Assembly: GCA_023666975.1 (NCBI GenBank)
Contig: JAMPAW010000002.1
Location: 39,650-44,718, forward strand
Direction: 5' to 3'
DNA length: 5,069 nucleotides
Origin: Clostridium sp.
GTDB lineage: Bacteria > Bacillota_A > Clostridia > Lachnospirales > Lachnospiraceae
Shown here: piece by piece, positions 1-5,069 of the stretch
How positions within the stretch are numbered: position 1 is the first letter of the stretch
Layout: the number at the start of each line of letters is the position of its first letter
Translations under genes and position numbers: made by a program
The notes under the pieces: model-generated
What the model was told of the DNA's origin: nothing
Seen by the model: only the letters and a program-made list of their open reading frames with translations
Databases searched by the model: none

Positions 1-714
1 ATTACTGATTGCCCTATAATAATATCCGTCAATCAGCACCCGGCTGGCATAAACCCCATAAGCAGGGATCAGCTTCTGCTCCGGAACAGCCTGGTTAATG
101 GTCGGATACCCGATTGTGTGTCCGAGATGATTCCCTTCGATAACCGCACCAAAAAGAAAATACGGATTTCCCAGCATCTCATTTGCCATGTGGAAATGTG
201 TTTCCAGCATATCGCGTATTTGCGTAGAATTTACCACCTTGCCGTGCAAAGTTTTTTTGGTCACGGCATGCACCTCAAAGCGGTATTGCTCCCCTAAGGA
301 CTGCAACAGGCTTACATTGCCGCTTCTTCCCTTGCCAAAATGAAAATCCTCCCCCACATAAACTGCCCTGACGCCTAACTTCTTCACCAGATACTGCTCT
401 ACAAAATCCTCCGGTGATGTGGAGCTGAATGCCTTTGTAAAAGGATATTCCAACAAAATATCCACCCCCAGCTCCGAAAAGTACAGTGCCTTTTCCTCCG
501 GAGTATAAATGCTCTTTGCCGAGCCTCCTGTCAATACATTGGCAGGATTACTGCCAAAGGTAAACACAAGTGCCTGCCTTCCTTTTACTTTTTCCCTGTT
601 CAATCCGTCAATCAGCATTTGGTGCCCCTGATGAATACCGTCAAATTTACCCAGGGCAATCGCTGTCCTCATCGTATGAAATTGTTCTGCTTCTTCATTT
701 TGTAAATAAATCAT
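1..714 (-). CDS. ribF: Bifunctional riboflavin kinase / FAD synthetase RibF (3' end cut off by window edge)
   Basis: Makes the flavin cofactors in the cytoplasm: riboflavin + ATP to FMN (kinase), then FMN + ATP to FAD (adenylyltransferase). The reading frame runs from ATG at 714 to the left edge with no stop, giving 238 codons; the family is usually about 300-310 residues, so roughly the last quarter is missing. The N-terminal adenylyltransferase half shows the nucleotide-binding motif GKFDGIHQGH (residues 22-31), VGEDFHFGKGRSGN (about 142-155) and NSTQIR (162-167), a version of the usual SSTxIR. The riboflavin kinase domain starts near residue 185 and has GHTIGYPTIN (198-207), matching the family PTAN metal/nucleotide motif with Ile for Ala, then YGVYA (219-223). 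The start is fixed by an in-frame TAG at 718-720 and an AGGGG site 6 nt upstream. It follows truB by 43 nt, a very common pairing, and is probably co-transcribed. The identification is secure. Confidence 0.96.
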   Translation of the reverse strand, partial: MIYLQNEEAEQFHTMRTAIALGKFDGIHQGHQMLIDGLNREKVKGRQALVFTFGSNPANVLTGGSAKSIYTPEEKALYFSELGVDILLEYPFTKAFSSTSPEDFVEQYLVKKLGVRAVYVGEDFHFGKGRSGNVSLLQSLGEQYRFEVHAVTKKTLHGKVVNSTQIRDMLETHFHMANEMLGNPYFLFGAVIEGNHLGHTIGYPTINQAVPEQKLIPAYGVYASRVLIDGYYYRAISN

Positions 715-720
715 ATTCTA

Positions 721-725
721 CCCCT
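721..725 (-). promoter_or_regulatory. Ribosome binding site of ribF
   Basis: The minus strand reads AGGGG followed by 6 nt and then ATG at 714. An in-frame TAG at 718-720 lies between this site and the start codon, so the frame cannot begin further upstream. The match to the anti-Shine-Dalgarno sequence is moderate. Confidence 0.7.
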
Positions 726-757
726 AATTCAATGGTCTTCGCTTCATCTAATCCGGT

Positions 758-1720
758 TTACAAAAACATTTTGTCCGCTTTCCATGCCTGCATTTCCTCA
801 CTGTACCGATAAATGGCGGTAAAACTGCCCTCCTTATCGTACACGAGGCATCGGCGGCCTTCCAGCCCTTCCTGTCCGCCTTCCTTACGTCCCGCACCAA
901 CCGGCAGCCCGCTATCGGCAAAATCTTCCGGCCTCAGGATATTTCCGTTTAGCAGCTTTCTGTTTCCGTCCCCGGTCACCCGATATCTGTCTAGCTCTGG
1001 AAACAGTTCATCGACGGCAATAATATGCTCCAGAAGGGTATCCTCCGGTTTTGCATTTTTCACCAGCTGCTCAATCTCGCCCAGTGTCAGCGCATCCTCA
1101 ACGGTAAATTTTCTTCCGGTTCCGGCAGCATTCACGCTGCTGCGTATCAATTTATCCATAACGCCGCCACAGCTAAGGCGCTCACCGATATCCCTGCACA
1201 GGCTCCGGATATAGGTTCCTTTTCCGCAGCAGACAGAAAACTCCACATACGGCAGATGAATATCCTGAATTTCAATGTCATGAATGACTACACGCCTTGG
1301 CTGCCGCTCAATCTCCAGCCCCTGCCTCGCCATCTCATAAAGCTTCTTTCCGTTCACCTTGATTGCCGAATACATCGGCGGAATCTGGTCGTATTCACCG
1401 ACAAAAGACATCACCGCCTCTCTGACCTGCTCCTTGGTCACATCGACCTCCTGCCGGCTTAATATCCGGCCGGAGCTGTCCTCGGTATCGGTCGTTCTTC
1501 CCAGCAGCAGCGTAGCCTGGTACTGCTTGTCCTTATCCGTCAAAATGTCGCAGAGCTTGGTAGCATTTCCCAGACATACGACCAAAACGCCTTCTGCGCC
1601 AGGGTCCAGTGTTCCGGTATGTCCAATTTTTTTCTGTTGTAAAATTCCCCTGAGTTTTGCCACTACATCGAAGGAGGTAAAACCCGGCTCTTTGTATACA
1701 TTAATCACTCCGTTATACAA
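758..1720 (-). CDS. truB: tRNA pseudouridine-55 synthase TruB, TTG start
   Basis: Converts U55 in the T-loop of most tRNAs to pseudouridine; in E. coli the enzyme also acts as a tRNA chaperone. The 320-residue product is full length (B. subtilis and E. coli proteins are about 309-314). It opens with NGVINVYKEPGFTSFDVV (3-20). The catalytic motif HTGTLDPGAEGVL (34-46) carries the nucleophile Asp39. Further family blocks are KQYQATLLLGRTTDTED (65-81), IPPMYSAIKVNGKKLYE (113-129) and GKGTYIRSLCRDIG (166-179). A C-terminal PUA-like region ends in KMFL. The start is TTG at 1720: it gives the conserved N-terminus, has GGAG 8 nt upstream, and no in-frame ATG occurs before residue 104. The gene begins 3 nt after the stop of the DHH gene, suggesting translational coupling. 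Two stretches look inserted relative to the family: about residues 196-203 (NAAGTG) and a Gly/Glu/Arg-rich segment at 269-290. Confidence 0.97.
   Translation of the reverse strand: MYNGVINVYKEPGFTSFDVVAKLRGILQQKKIGHTGTLDPGAEGVLVVCLGNATKLCDILTDKDKQYQATLLLGRTTDTEDSSGRILSRQEVDVTKEQVREAVMSFVGEYDQIPPMYSAIKVNGKKLYEMARQGLEIERQPRRVVIHDIEIQDIHLPYVEFSVCCGKGTYIRSLCRDIGERLSCGGVMDKLIRSSVNAAGTGRKFTVEDALTLGEIEQLVKNAKPEDTLLEHIIAVDELFPELDRYRVTGDGNRKLLNGNILRPEDFADSGLPVGAGRKEGGQEGLEGRRCLVYDKEGSFTAIYRYSEEMQAWKADKMFL
858..884 (-). repeat. Three GGAAGG units in the truB 3' region (Glu-Gly rich coding repeat)
   Basis: On the coding strand GGAAGG occurs three times, at 879-884, 867-872 and 858-863. The spacing is in frame, so each copy encodes Glu-Gly within a low-complexity stretch of TruB (residues 279-288). 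The same segment has many GG doublets. It sits in a loop-like insertion just before the final conserved strand of the C-terminal domain, which begins CLVYDKEG. It looks like a short local expansion in coding DNA rather than a mobile repeat. Confidence 0.55.
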
Positions 1721-1723
1721 TCG

Positions 1724-2689
1724 CTATTCTCCATTCGCACTGTCAAGCTGTTCCTTAATCAAATCCGTCACCCGCAGGATAATGGTATCCTTATCTCCTT
1801 CCACCTCACAGCCGGCAGCCCGGATATGCCCTCCTCCTCCCAGAGAACAGGCAATCAGATTCACATTTACGTTTTCATTGGAACGGAGTGAACACTTAAA
1901 GGTTCCCTTTTTCGGATATTCGTACATCCACAGGGCACACTCCACGCCGTCTGTAACCCGCAGTGCATCCACTACACCGTCCGTATCCAGATTTGTCGCT
2001 CCGTGCTCGTCAAAATCTTCCTTGACGAGACAGGACACAATCACTTTTCCATCAAACATGAGAAATGCATTTTCCAATGCCTTGGCCAGCATTTTATTCT
2101 GCCTGAACGTCTTTTTATAAAATGTTTTGTCAATCACCACTGCACTTCTGGCGCCCTTTTCCAGCAATATCCCTGCAATCTCCATCGTCTGCCTTGTCGT
2201 ATTCGGGTGCTTGAACACACCAGTGTCATGGACAATTCCAAGGTAGAGACACTCTGCACACTCCTGACCGATTTTATCCTCATCAAATAATGTAAATAAT
2301 GCCTCTGCTGCCGCACTGCACTCCGTCTTGAGAAAGCAGACGTCCCCATATCCCATATTGCTGACATGGTGGTCTACACATAATGTACGCTTTGCCTCAT
2401 GAAAATAACCGATAAATTGTCCATGACGCTCTAAATCTCCACTGTCCAAAGAAATGCACAAATCATATTTCTGCTCTTTTTTTTCATGCAGAATGCTCTC
2501 TGCACCCCGCATAAACATAAATTCTTCCTTAAACTCGTCCAGATAGATGTCAACCGCCTTGTCGGGATAATTATCCAATACATAATTATAAACGCCAAGG
2601 CATGACCCGACACAGTCGCCATCCGGACGCATATGTCCTAATATAGCAATATTCTCTGCTCTCTCTATTTCCTTTATAAAGTCGTTCAC
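1724..2689 (-). CDS. nrnA: DHH/DHHA1 family phosphoesterase, NrnA-like (nanoRNase / pAp phosphatase), GTG start
   Basis: Stand-alone DHH-DHHA1 enzyme of the size (321 residues) and build of B. subtilis NrnA/YtqI. That enzyme degrades 2-5 nt RNAs and removes the 3' phosphate from 3'-phosphoadenosine 5'-phosphate; related enzymes cleave pApA left over from c-di-AMP. The catalytic DHH domain shows GHMRPDGDCVGS (18-29; Asp23 and Asp25), SLDSGD (80-85; Asp82), the signature DHH (106-108) and VHDTGVFKHPNTT (153-165; Asp155), which together form the two-metal (Mn) site. The DHHA1 domain ends with the substrate-binding GGGGHIRAAG (284-293). All key residues are present. There is no signal peptide or membrane segment, so it is not a GdpP-type membrane protein. 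The GTG start at 2689 follows GGAGG by 5 nt. It lies 45 nt after rbfA and 3 nt before truB, a usual place for this gene in Clostridia. The family is certain; the exact substrate is inferred. Confidence 0.92.
   Translation of the reverse strand: MNDFIKEIERAENIAILGHMRPDGDCVGSCLGVYNYVLDNYPDKAVDIYLDEFKEEFMFMRGAESILHEKKEQKYDLCISLDSGDLERHGQFIGYFHEAKRTLCVDHHVSNMGYGDVCFLKTECSAAAEALFTLFDEDKIGQECAECLYLGIVHDTGVFKHPNTTRQTMEIAGILLEKGARSAVVIDKTFYKKTFRQNKMLAKALENAFLMFDGKVIVSCLVKEDFDEHGATNLDTDGVVDALRVTDGVECALWMYEYPKKGTFKCSLRSNENVNVNLIACSLGGGGHIRAAGCEVEGDKDTIILRVTDLIKEQLDSANGE
1729..1732 (-). promoter_or_regulatory. Ribosome binding site that fixes the TTG start of truB
   Basis: GGAG lies 8 nt upstream of TTG at 1720, inside the last codons of the DHH phosphoesterase gene. 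It supports TTG as the real start. A nearby ATG at 1734-1732 overlaps this site, is out of frame with truB and meets a stop after nine codons. Confidence 0.75.
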
Positions 2690-2693
2690 AGTT

Positions 2694-2699
2694 ACCTCC
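2694..2699 (-). promoter_or_regulatory. Strong ribosome binding site for the GTG start of the DHH gene
   Basis: The minus strand reads GGAGGTAACT directly before GTG at 2689, leaving 5 nt between GGAGG and the start. This is a near-ideal anti-Shine-Dalgarno match and decides the GTG start; the next in-frame Met (residue 20) lies inside the conserved GHMRPDGD motif and would cut it. Confidence 0.82.
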
Positions 2700-2735
2700 C
2701 CGGTGAGGAACCGCAGACCGGCATTTACCGTCTGC
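2695..2735 (-). promoter_or_regulatory. Tandem hairpins in the rbfA-DHH gap, possibly affecting the ribosome binding site
   Basis: In the mRNA sense, GCAGACGG (2735-2728) pairs with CCGGTCTGC (2721-2713) around a 6-nt loop with one bulged base, starting at the last base of the rbfA stop codon. Directly after it, CGGT (2713-2710) can pair with ACCG (2704-2701). As an alternative to this second hairpin, CCTC (2708-2705) can pair with GAGG (2698-2695), covering most of the ribosome binding site of the DHH gene. No run of T follows, so this is not an intrinsic terminator. The pairings are visible in the sequence; a regulatory role is inference, and the short stems could be chance. Confidence 0.35.
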
Positions 2736-3106
2736 TATGCCTGCCCCTCTTCATCTGATTTTCGCACATCATCAATCTTCTTTGACATATTAATGGCATA
2801 TTCAATGGACTGGTCGATATAAAAGGTAATCTCCGGCGTGTTCCGCAGATTAATGCTTCTGGCAAGCTCTCTTCTGATATATCCGGCAGCACTCTGTAAT
2901 CCCGCCAGCGTATCCGCCTTGGCCTGTTCATCTCCCAGCACAGAAATATACGCCTTGCACTCCTTTAAATCCGATGTCACACTGACGTGAGTGACCGATG
3001 TCATCGCATGAATCCTTGGGTCTTTGATCTCCCTGCTGATAATTCTGGATAACTCCTTTTGCACCTCACCATTAATACGTGTGTGTTTAATACTAGTATG
3101 CCTCAT
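2735..3106 (-). CDS. rbfA: Ribosome-binding factor A (30S maturation factor)
   Basis: Binds the free 30S subunit and helps late maturation of the 5' end of 16S rRNA; in E. coli it is needed for growth in the cold. The 123-residue product is the usual length for the family. It is a single KH-like domain: an N-terminal helix (residues 8-27, RINGEVQKELSRIISREIKD), KDPRI (28-32), the strand VSVTSDLKECKAYISVLG (41-58), the interrupted helix marked by the AAG of SAAGYIRREL (72-81), and LRNTPEITFYIDQSIEYA (87-104). The tail from 108 on is charged and probably flexible. The ATG at 3106 is preceded by AAAGGA at a 5-nt spacing. It starts 28 nt after the infB stop, the classic infB-rbfA pairing, so the two are surely co-transcribed. 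Nothing is missing or broken. Confidence 0.97.
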   Translation of the reverse strand: MRHTSIKHTRINGEVQKELSRIISREIKDPRIHAMTSVTHVSVTSDLKECKAYISVLGDEQAKADTLAGLQSAAGYIRRELARSINLRNTPEITFYIDQSIEYAINMSKKIDDVRKSDEEGQA

Positions 3107-3111
3107 TCTAT

Positions 3112-3117
3112 TCCTTT
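3112..3117 (-). promoter_or_regulatory. Ribosome binding site of rbfA
   Basis: AAAGGA lies 5 nt before ATG at 3106, inside the 28-nt gap after infB. It supports the chosen rbfA start. Confidence 0.7.
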
Positions 3118-3134
3118 CTGCAAATCCCTGTCAC

Positions 3135-5069
3135 CTATCTCGGCACCTCTACCATTTCATATGCCTCAATCAGGTCATCTTCTTTGACATCATTGAAATC
3201 TTCCAGTACGATACCGCACTCAAAGCCGTTTTTCACCTCTTTTGCATCGTCTTTAAATCGTTTAAGCGATGCCAGCGGTCCCTCATAAATCAACTCTTCG
3301 TTTCTGGTCACCCGGACAGAAGAAGAACGTTTAATCAATCCGTCCAGCACAAACGCTCCGGCAATCGTACCGACATTGGAAGCCTTAAACGTCTGGCGAA
3401 TCACCAGATGTCCGGTCACCTTCTCCTCAAAAATCGGGTCCAGCATTCCTTTCATGGCCGCCTCAATATCTTCAATCGCATTATAAATCACCTTGTAAAG
3501 CCGCAAATCAACCTTTTCTCTGTCTGCCACATCTTTTGCCTGAACGTCCGGACGCACATTAAATCCGATGATAATCGCATTTGACGCAGAAGCCAGAGTG
3601 ACATCTGACTCGTTAATGGCTCCAACTCCAGCATGGATAACTTTAATGACAACCTCCTCATTCGAGAGCTTAAGCAGGCTCTGCTTCACGGCCTCCACGG
3701 AACCCTGAACATCTGCCTTTACCACCAGATTCAACTCCTTGACGTTGCCGGCCTGAATCTGTGAGAACAAATCATCTAACGACATCTTTGCTTTAGTTTC
3801 TGCCACCAGCCGCTCCTTGTCACGGGTAATGTAGGTTTCCGCCATAGAGCGGGCTTCCTTTTCATTCTTAGCGGCCACAAAGATTTCCCCTGCCGCCGGA
3901 ACACCGTTTAGGCCGAGAATCTCCACCGGCATGGAAGGACCTGCCTCCTTAACATTTTGTCCTTTATCATTAATCATTGCCCGGACACGGCCGAAAGAAC
4001 TTCCCACAGCAACAGGCTCTCCTATTTTCAGCGTTCCTTTCTGCACCAGCATAGTGGCAACCGGACCCCGTCCCTTGTCAAGCTCTGCCTCAATGACAAT
4101 ACCACGTGCCTTGCGGTTCGGATTCGCTTTTAACTCCAACACCTCTGCCGTTATCAGTATCATCTCCAAAAGGTTCTCAATTCCCTCTTTGGTATGTGCC
4201 GATACCGGACAGAATACCGTCGAGCCACCCCAGTCCTCTGCAACCAGCTCATATTCCATCAATTCCTGCTTTACCCGGTCAACGTTTGCACTTTCCTTAT
4301 CTATCTTATTGACGGCAACAATAATCTCAATTCCCGCAGCCCTTGCATGGTTGATTGCCTCCACGGTCTGCGGCATCACACCGTCATCGGCCGCCACAAC
4401 CAAAATGGCAATATCCGTTGACTGTGCACCACGCATACGCATAGCGGTAAATGCCTCATGTCCCGGTGTATCCAGGAACGTAATCTGCTGCCCGTTCACA
4501 TCTACGGTATAAGCACCGATATGCTGTGTGATTCCTCCCGCTTCACCGGAAGTTACCGAGGTTTCACGAATTGCGTCCAACAGAGAGGTCTTACCATGGT
4601 CAACGTGTCCCATGACACAGACTACCGGCGGACGAACAGCCATTAATTTCTCGTCTTCCTCTTCCTCCTTTAGCATCTCTTCCACTAAATCAACCTTAAC
4701 CTCTTCCTCTGCAATACAGTTATACTCCAGAGCAATTTCTGCTGCCTTGTCAAATTCCAAATCCGTATTGACGGTAACCATTTCCCCCGCCAAAAACAAT
4801 TTCTTGATCAGCTGGGAAACCGGTGTTTTAATCTTATCTGCCAATTCCTGAACCGTCAGAATTTCAGGTAACTCAATTGTACGGATTACCGGCTCCTCCG
4901 GCTCCTTGGGCTTCGGCTTATTCACCGGTTTATTTACCGGTTTTGTTCCCTTTACCGTATAATGTTCATTCTTCTTTCTGCTTCTCTTTCTGTTGTCGCC
5001 GTCCTCATACAGAGAACTCTTATCCCGCTCTTTTTTATCTTTATGCCGCTCTAACCGGTCACGGTCCAT
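3135..5069 (-). CDS. infB: Translation initiation factor IF-2 (5' end probably outside the window)
   Basis: GTPase that brings formyl-Met-tRNA to the 30S subunit and promotes 50S joining. The 644 visible residues hold a basic, charged linker (1-60), an IF2_N domain (about 68-121, [22 protein letters not shown]), an acidic hinge (130-141, [12 protein letters not shown]), and the G domain. The G-domain motifs are GHVDHGKTS (G1, 154-162), [10 protein letters not shown] (G2, 178-187), DTPGH (G3, 200-204), NKID (G4, 254-257) and SAHTKEG (G5, 290-296). Domain II follows (about 320-400), then the domain III block [12 protein letters not shown] (449-460) with [14 protein letters not shown] (477-490). 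The C-terminal fMet-tRNA-binding domain (about 545-644) includes [17 protein letters not shown] (616-632). The frame reaches the right edge on an ATG at 5069-5067. Because the first 60 residues look like the middle of the long linker seen in Gram-positive IF-2, that Met is more likely internal than the true start. The stop is TAG at 3137-3135. Confidence 0.98.
   Translation of the reverse strand: MDRDRLERHKDKKERDKSSLYEDGDNRKRSRKKNEHYTVKGTKPVNKPVNKPKPKEPEEPVIRTIELPEILTVQELADKIKTPVSQLIKKLFLAGEMVTVNTDLEFDKAAEIALEYNCIAEEEVKVDLVEEMLKEEEEDEKLMAVRPPVVCVMGHVDHGKTSLLDAIRETSVTSGEAGGITQHIGAYTVDVNGQQITFLDTPGHEAFTAMRMRGAQSTDIAILVVAADDGVMPQTVEAINHARAAGIEIIVAVNKIDKESANVDRVKQELMEYELVAEDWGGSTVFCPVSAHTKEGIENLLEMILITAEVLELKANPNRKARGIVIEAELDKGRGPVATMLVQKGTLKIGEPVAVGSSFGRVRAMINDKGQNVKEAGPSMPVEILGLNGVPAAGEIFVAAKNEKEARSMAETYITRDKERLVAETKAKMSLDDLFSQIQAGNVKELNLVVKADVQGSVEAVKQSLLKLSNEEVVIKVIHAGVGAINESDVTLASASNAIIIGFNVRPDVQAKDVADREKVDLRLYKVIYNAIEDIEAAMKGMLDPIFEEKVTGHLVIRQTFKASNVGTIAGAFVLDGLIKRSSSVRVTRNEELIYEGPLASLKRFKDDAKEVKNGFECGIVLEDFNDVKEDDLIEAYEMVEVPR
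4921..4944 (-). repeat. Two tandem 12-bp units in the IF-2 linker
   Basis: Positions 4921-4932 and 4933-4944 are 12-bp direct repeats differing at two places, each centred on ACCGGT. They encode most of the Lys-Pro-Val-Asn repeat [10 protein letters not shown] in the N-terminal linker of IF-2. This is typical low-complexity linker sequence, most likely from local duplication. Confidence 0.6.

Noticed and set aside
570..1462. Three overlapping plus-strand open frames opposite ribF and truB (570-812, 813-1214, 1025-1462)
   Set aside because: They are antisense shadows; their frames overlap each other and the opposite strand is explained by motif-rich truB and ribF.
1706..1734. ATG at 1734 as an alternative start for truB
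   Set aside because: It is out of frame with truB and stops after nine codons; the TTG at 1720 gives the conserved N-terminus.
1359..2120. Long plus-strand open frame (253 codons) antisense to truB and the DHH gene
   Set aside because: It spans two well-supported minus-strand genes and their junction, is rich in Ser/Pro/Cys as expected for an antisense shadow, and shows no recognisable domain.
2713..2735. Rho-independent terminator after rbfA
   Set aside because: The hairpin is present but is followed by GGTTCC rather than a T run, and the downstream gene has its own strong ribosome binding site with no visible promoter.
2134..2931. Short minus-strand frames overlapping the DHH gene and rbfA in other phases (2134-2367, 2431-2622, 2725-2931)
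   Set aside because: They are out-of-frame readings of the real genes, which carry complete family motifs in the chosen frame.
3090..3099. Perfect 10-bp palindrome ATACTAGTAT just inside rbfA, as a possible operator
   Set aside because: It falls in coding sequence after the start codon, is a single short palindrome with no partner site, and is expected by chance at this window size.
3024..3584. Plus-strand open frame (186 codons) opposite rbfA and the end of infB
   Set aside because: It is antisense to two certain genes, with no domain seen and a composition typical of reverse-complement reading.
3931..4512. Plus-strand open frame (193 codons) opposite the infB G domain
   Set aside because: It lies wholly inside the most conserved part of infB, and its openness follows from the codon bias of the real gene.
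1..5069. Mobile element, CRISPR array, phage or defence system
   Set aside because: Every base outside short gaps belongs to a conserved housekeeping gene; no transposase, terminal inverted repeat, spacer-repeat pattern or foreign-looking segment was seen.

Overview
The window is a piece of bacterial chromosome carrying one tightly packed gene block, all read on the minus strand from position 5069 down to 1. In transcription order it holds infB (translation initiation factor IF-2, 5' end outside the window), rbfA (ribosome-binding factor A), a stand-alone DHH/DHHA1 phosphoesterase of the NrnA type, truB (tRNA pseudouridine-55 synthase) and ribF (bifunctional riboflavin kinase/FAD synthetase, 3' end outside the window). 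The order infB-rbfA-DHH-truB-ribF is the familiar downstream half of the nusA-infB operon in low-GC Gram-positive bacteria. The moderate base composition (judged by eye), strong AGGAGG-like ribosome binding sites, GTG and TTG starts, and protein style (for example a TruB ending in KMFL) suggest a member of the Clostridia, plausibly Lachnospiraceae. The family-level guess is inference.

Layout: 5069-3135 infB (partial); 28-nt gap; 3106-2735 rbfA; 45-nt gap with two small hairpins and the ribosome binding site of the next gene; 2689-1724 DHH phosphoesterase; 3-nt gap; 1720-758 truB, starting at TTG; 43-nt gap; 714-1 ribF (partial). No stretch over 50 bases lacks a gene. I see no promoter, Rho-independent terminator, tRNA, rRNA, CRISPR array, insertion sequence or phage feature. 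The promoter presumably lies upstream of infB, beyond the right edge, and transcription appears to run straight through into ribF.

How the genes fit together: IF-2 places initiator tRNA on the ribosome, RbfA matures the 30S subunit, TruB modifies U55 in the T-loop of tRNAs, and the DHH enzyme probably removes short RNA leftovers and/or 3'-phosphoadenosine 5'-phosphate. RibF makes FMN and FAD and is often carried along in this cluster. The theme is translation and RNA housekeeping.

I looked for a new system and did not find one. The points worth a second look are small: a possible RNA structure over the ribosome binding site of the DHH gene, a run of non-ATG starts, and two unusual insertions in TruB.
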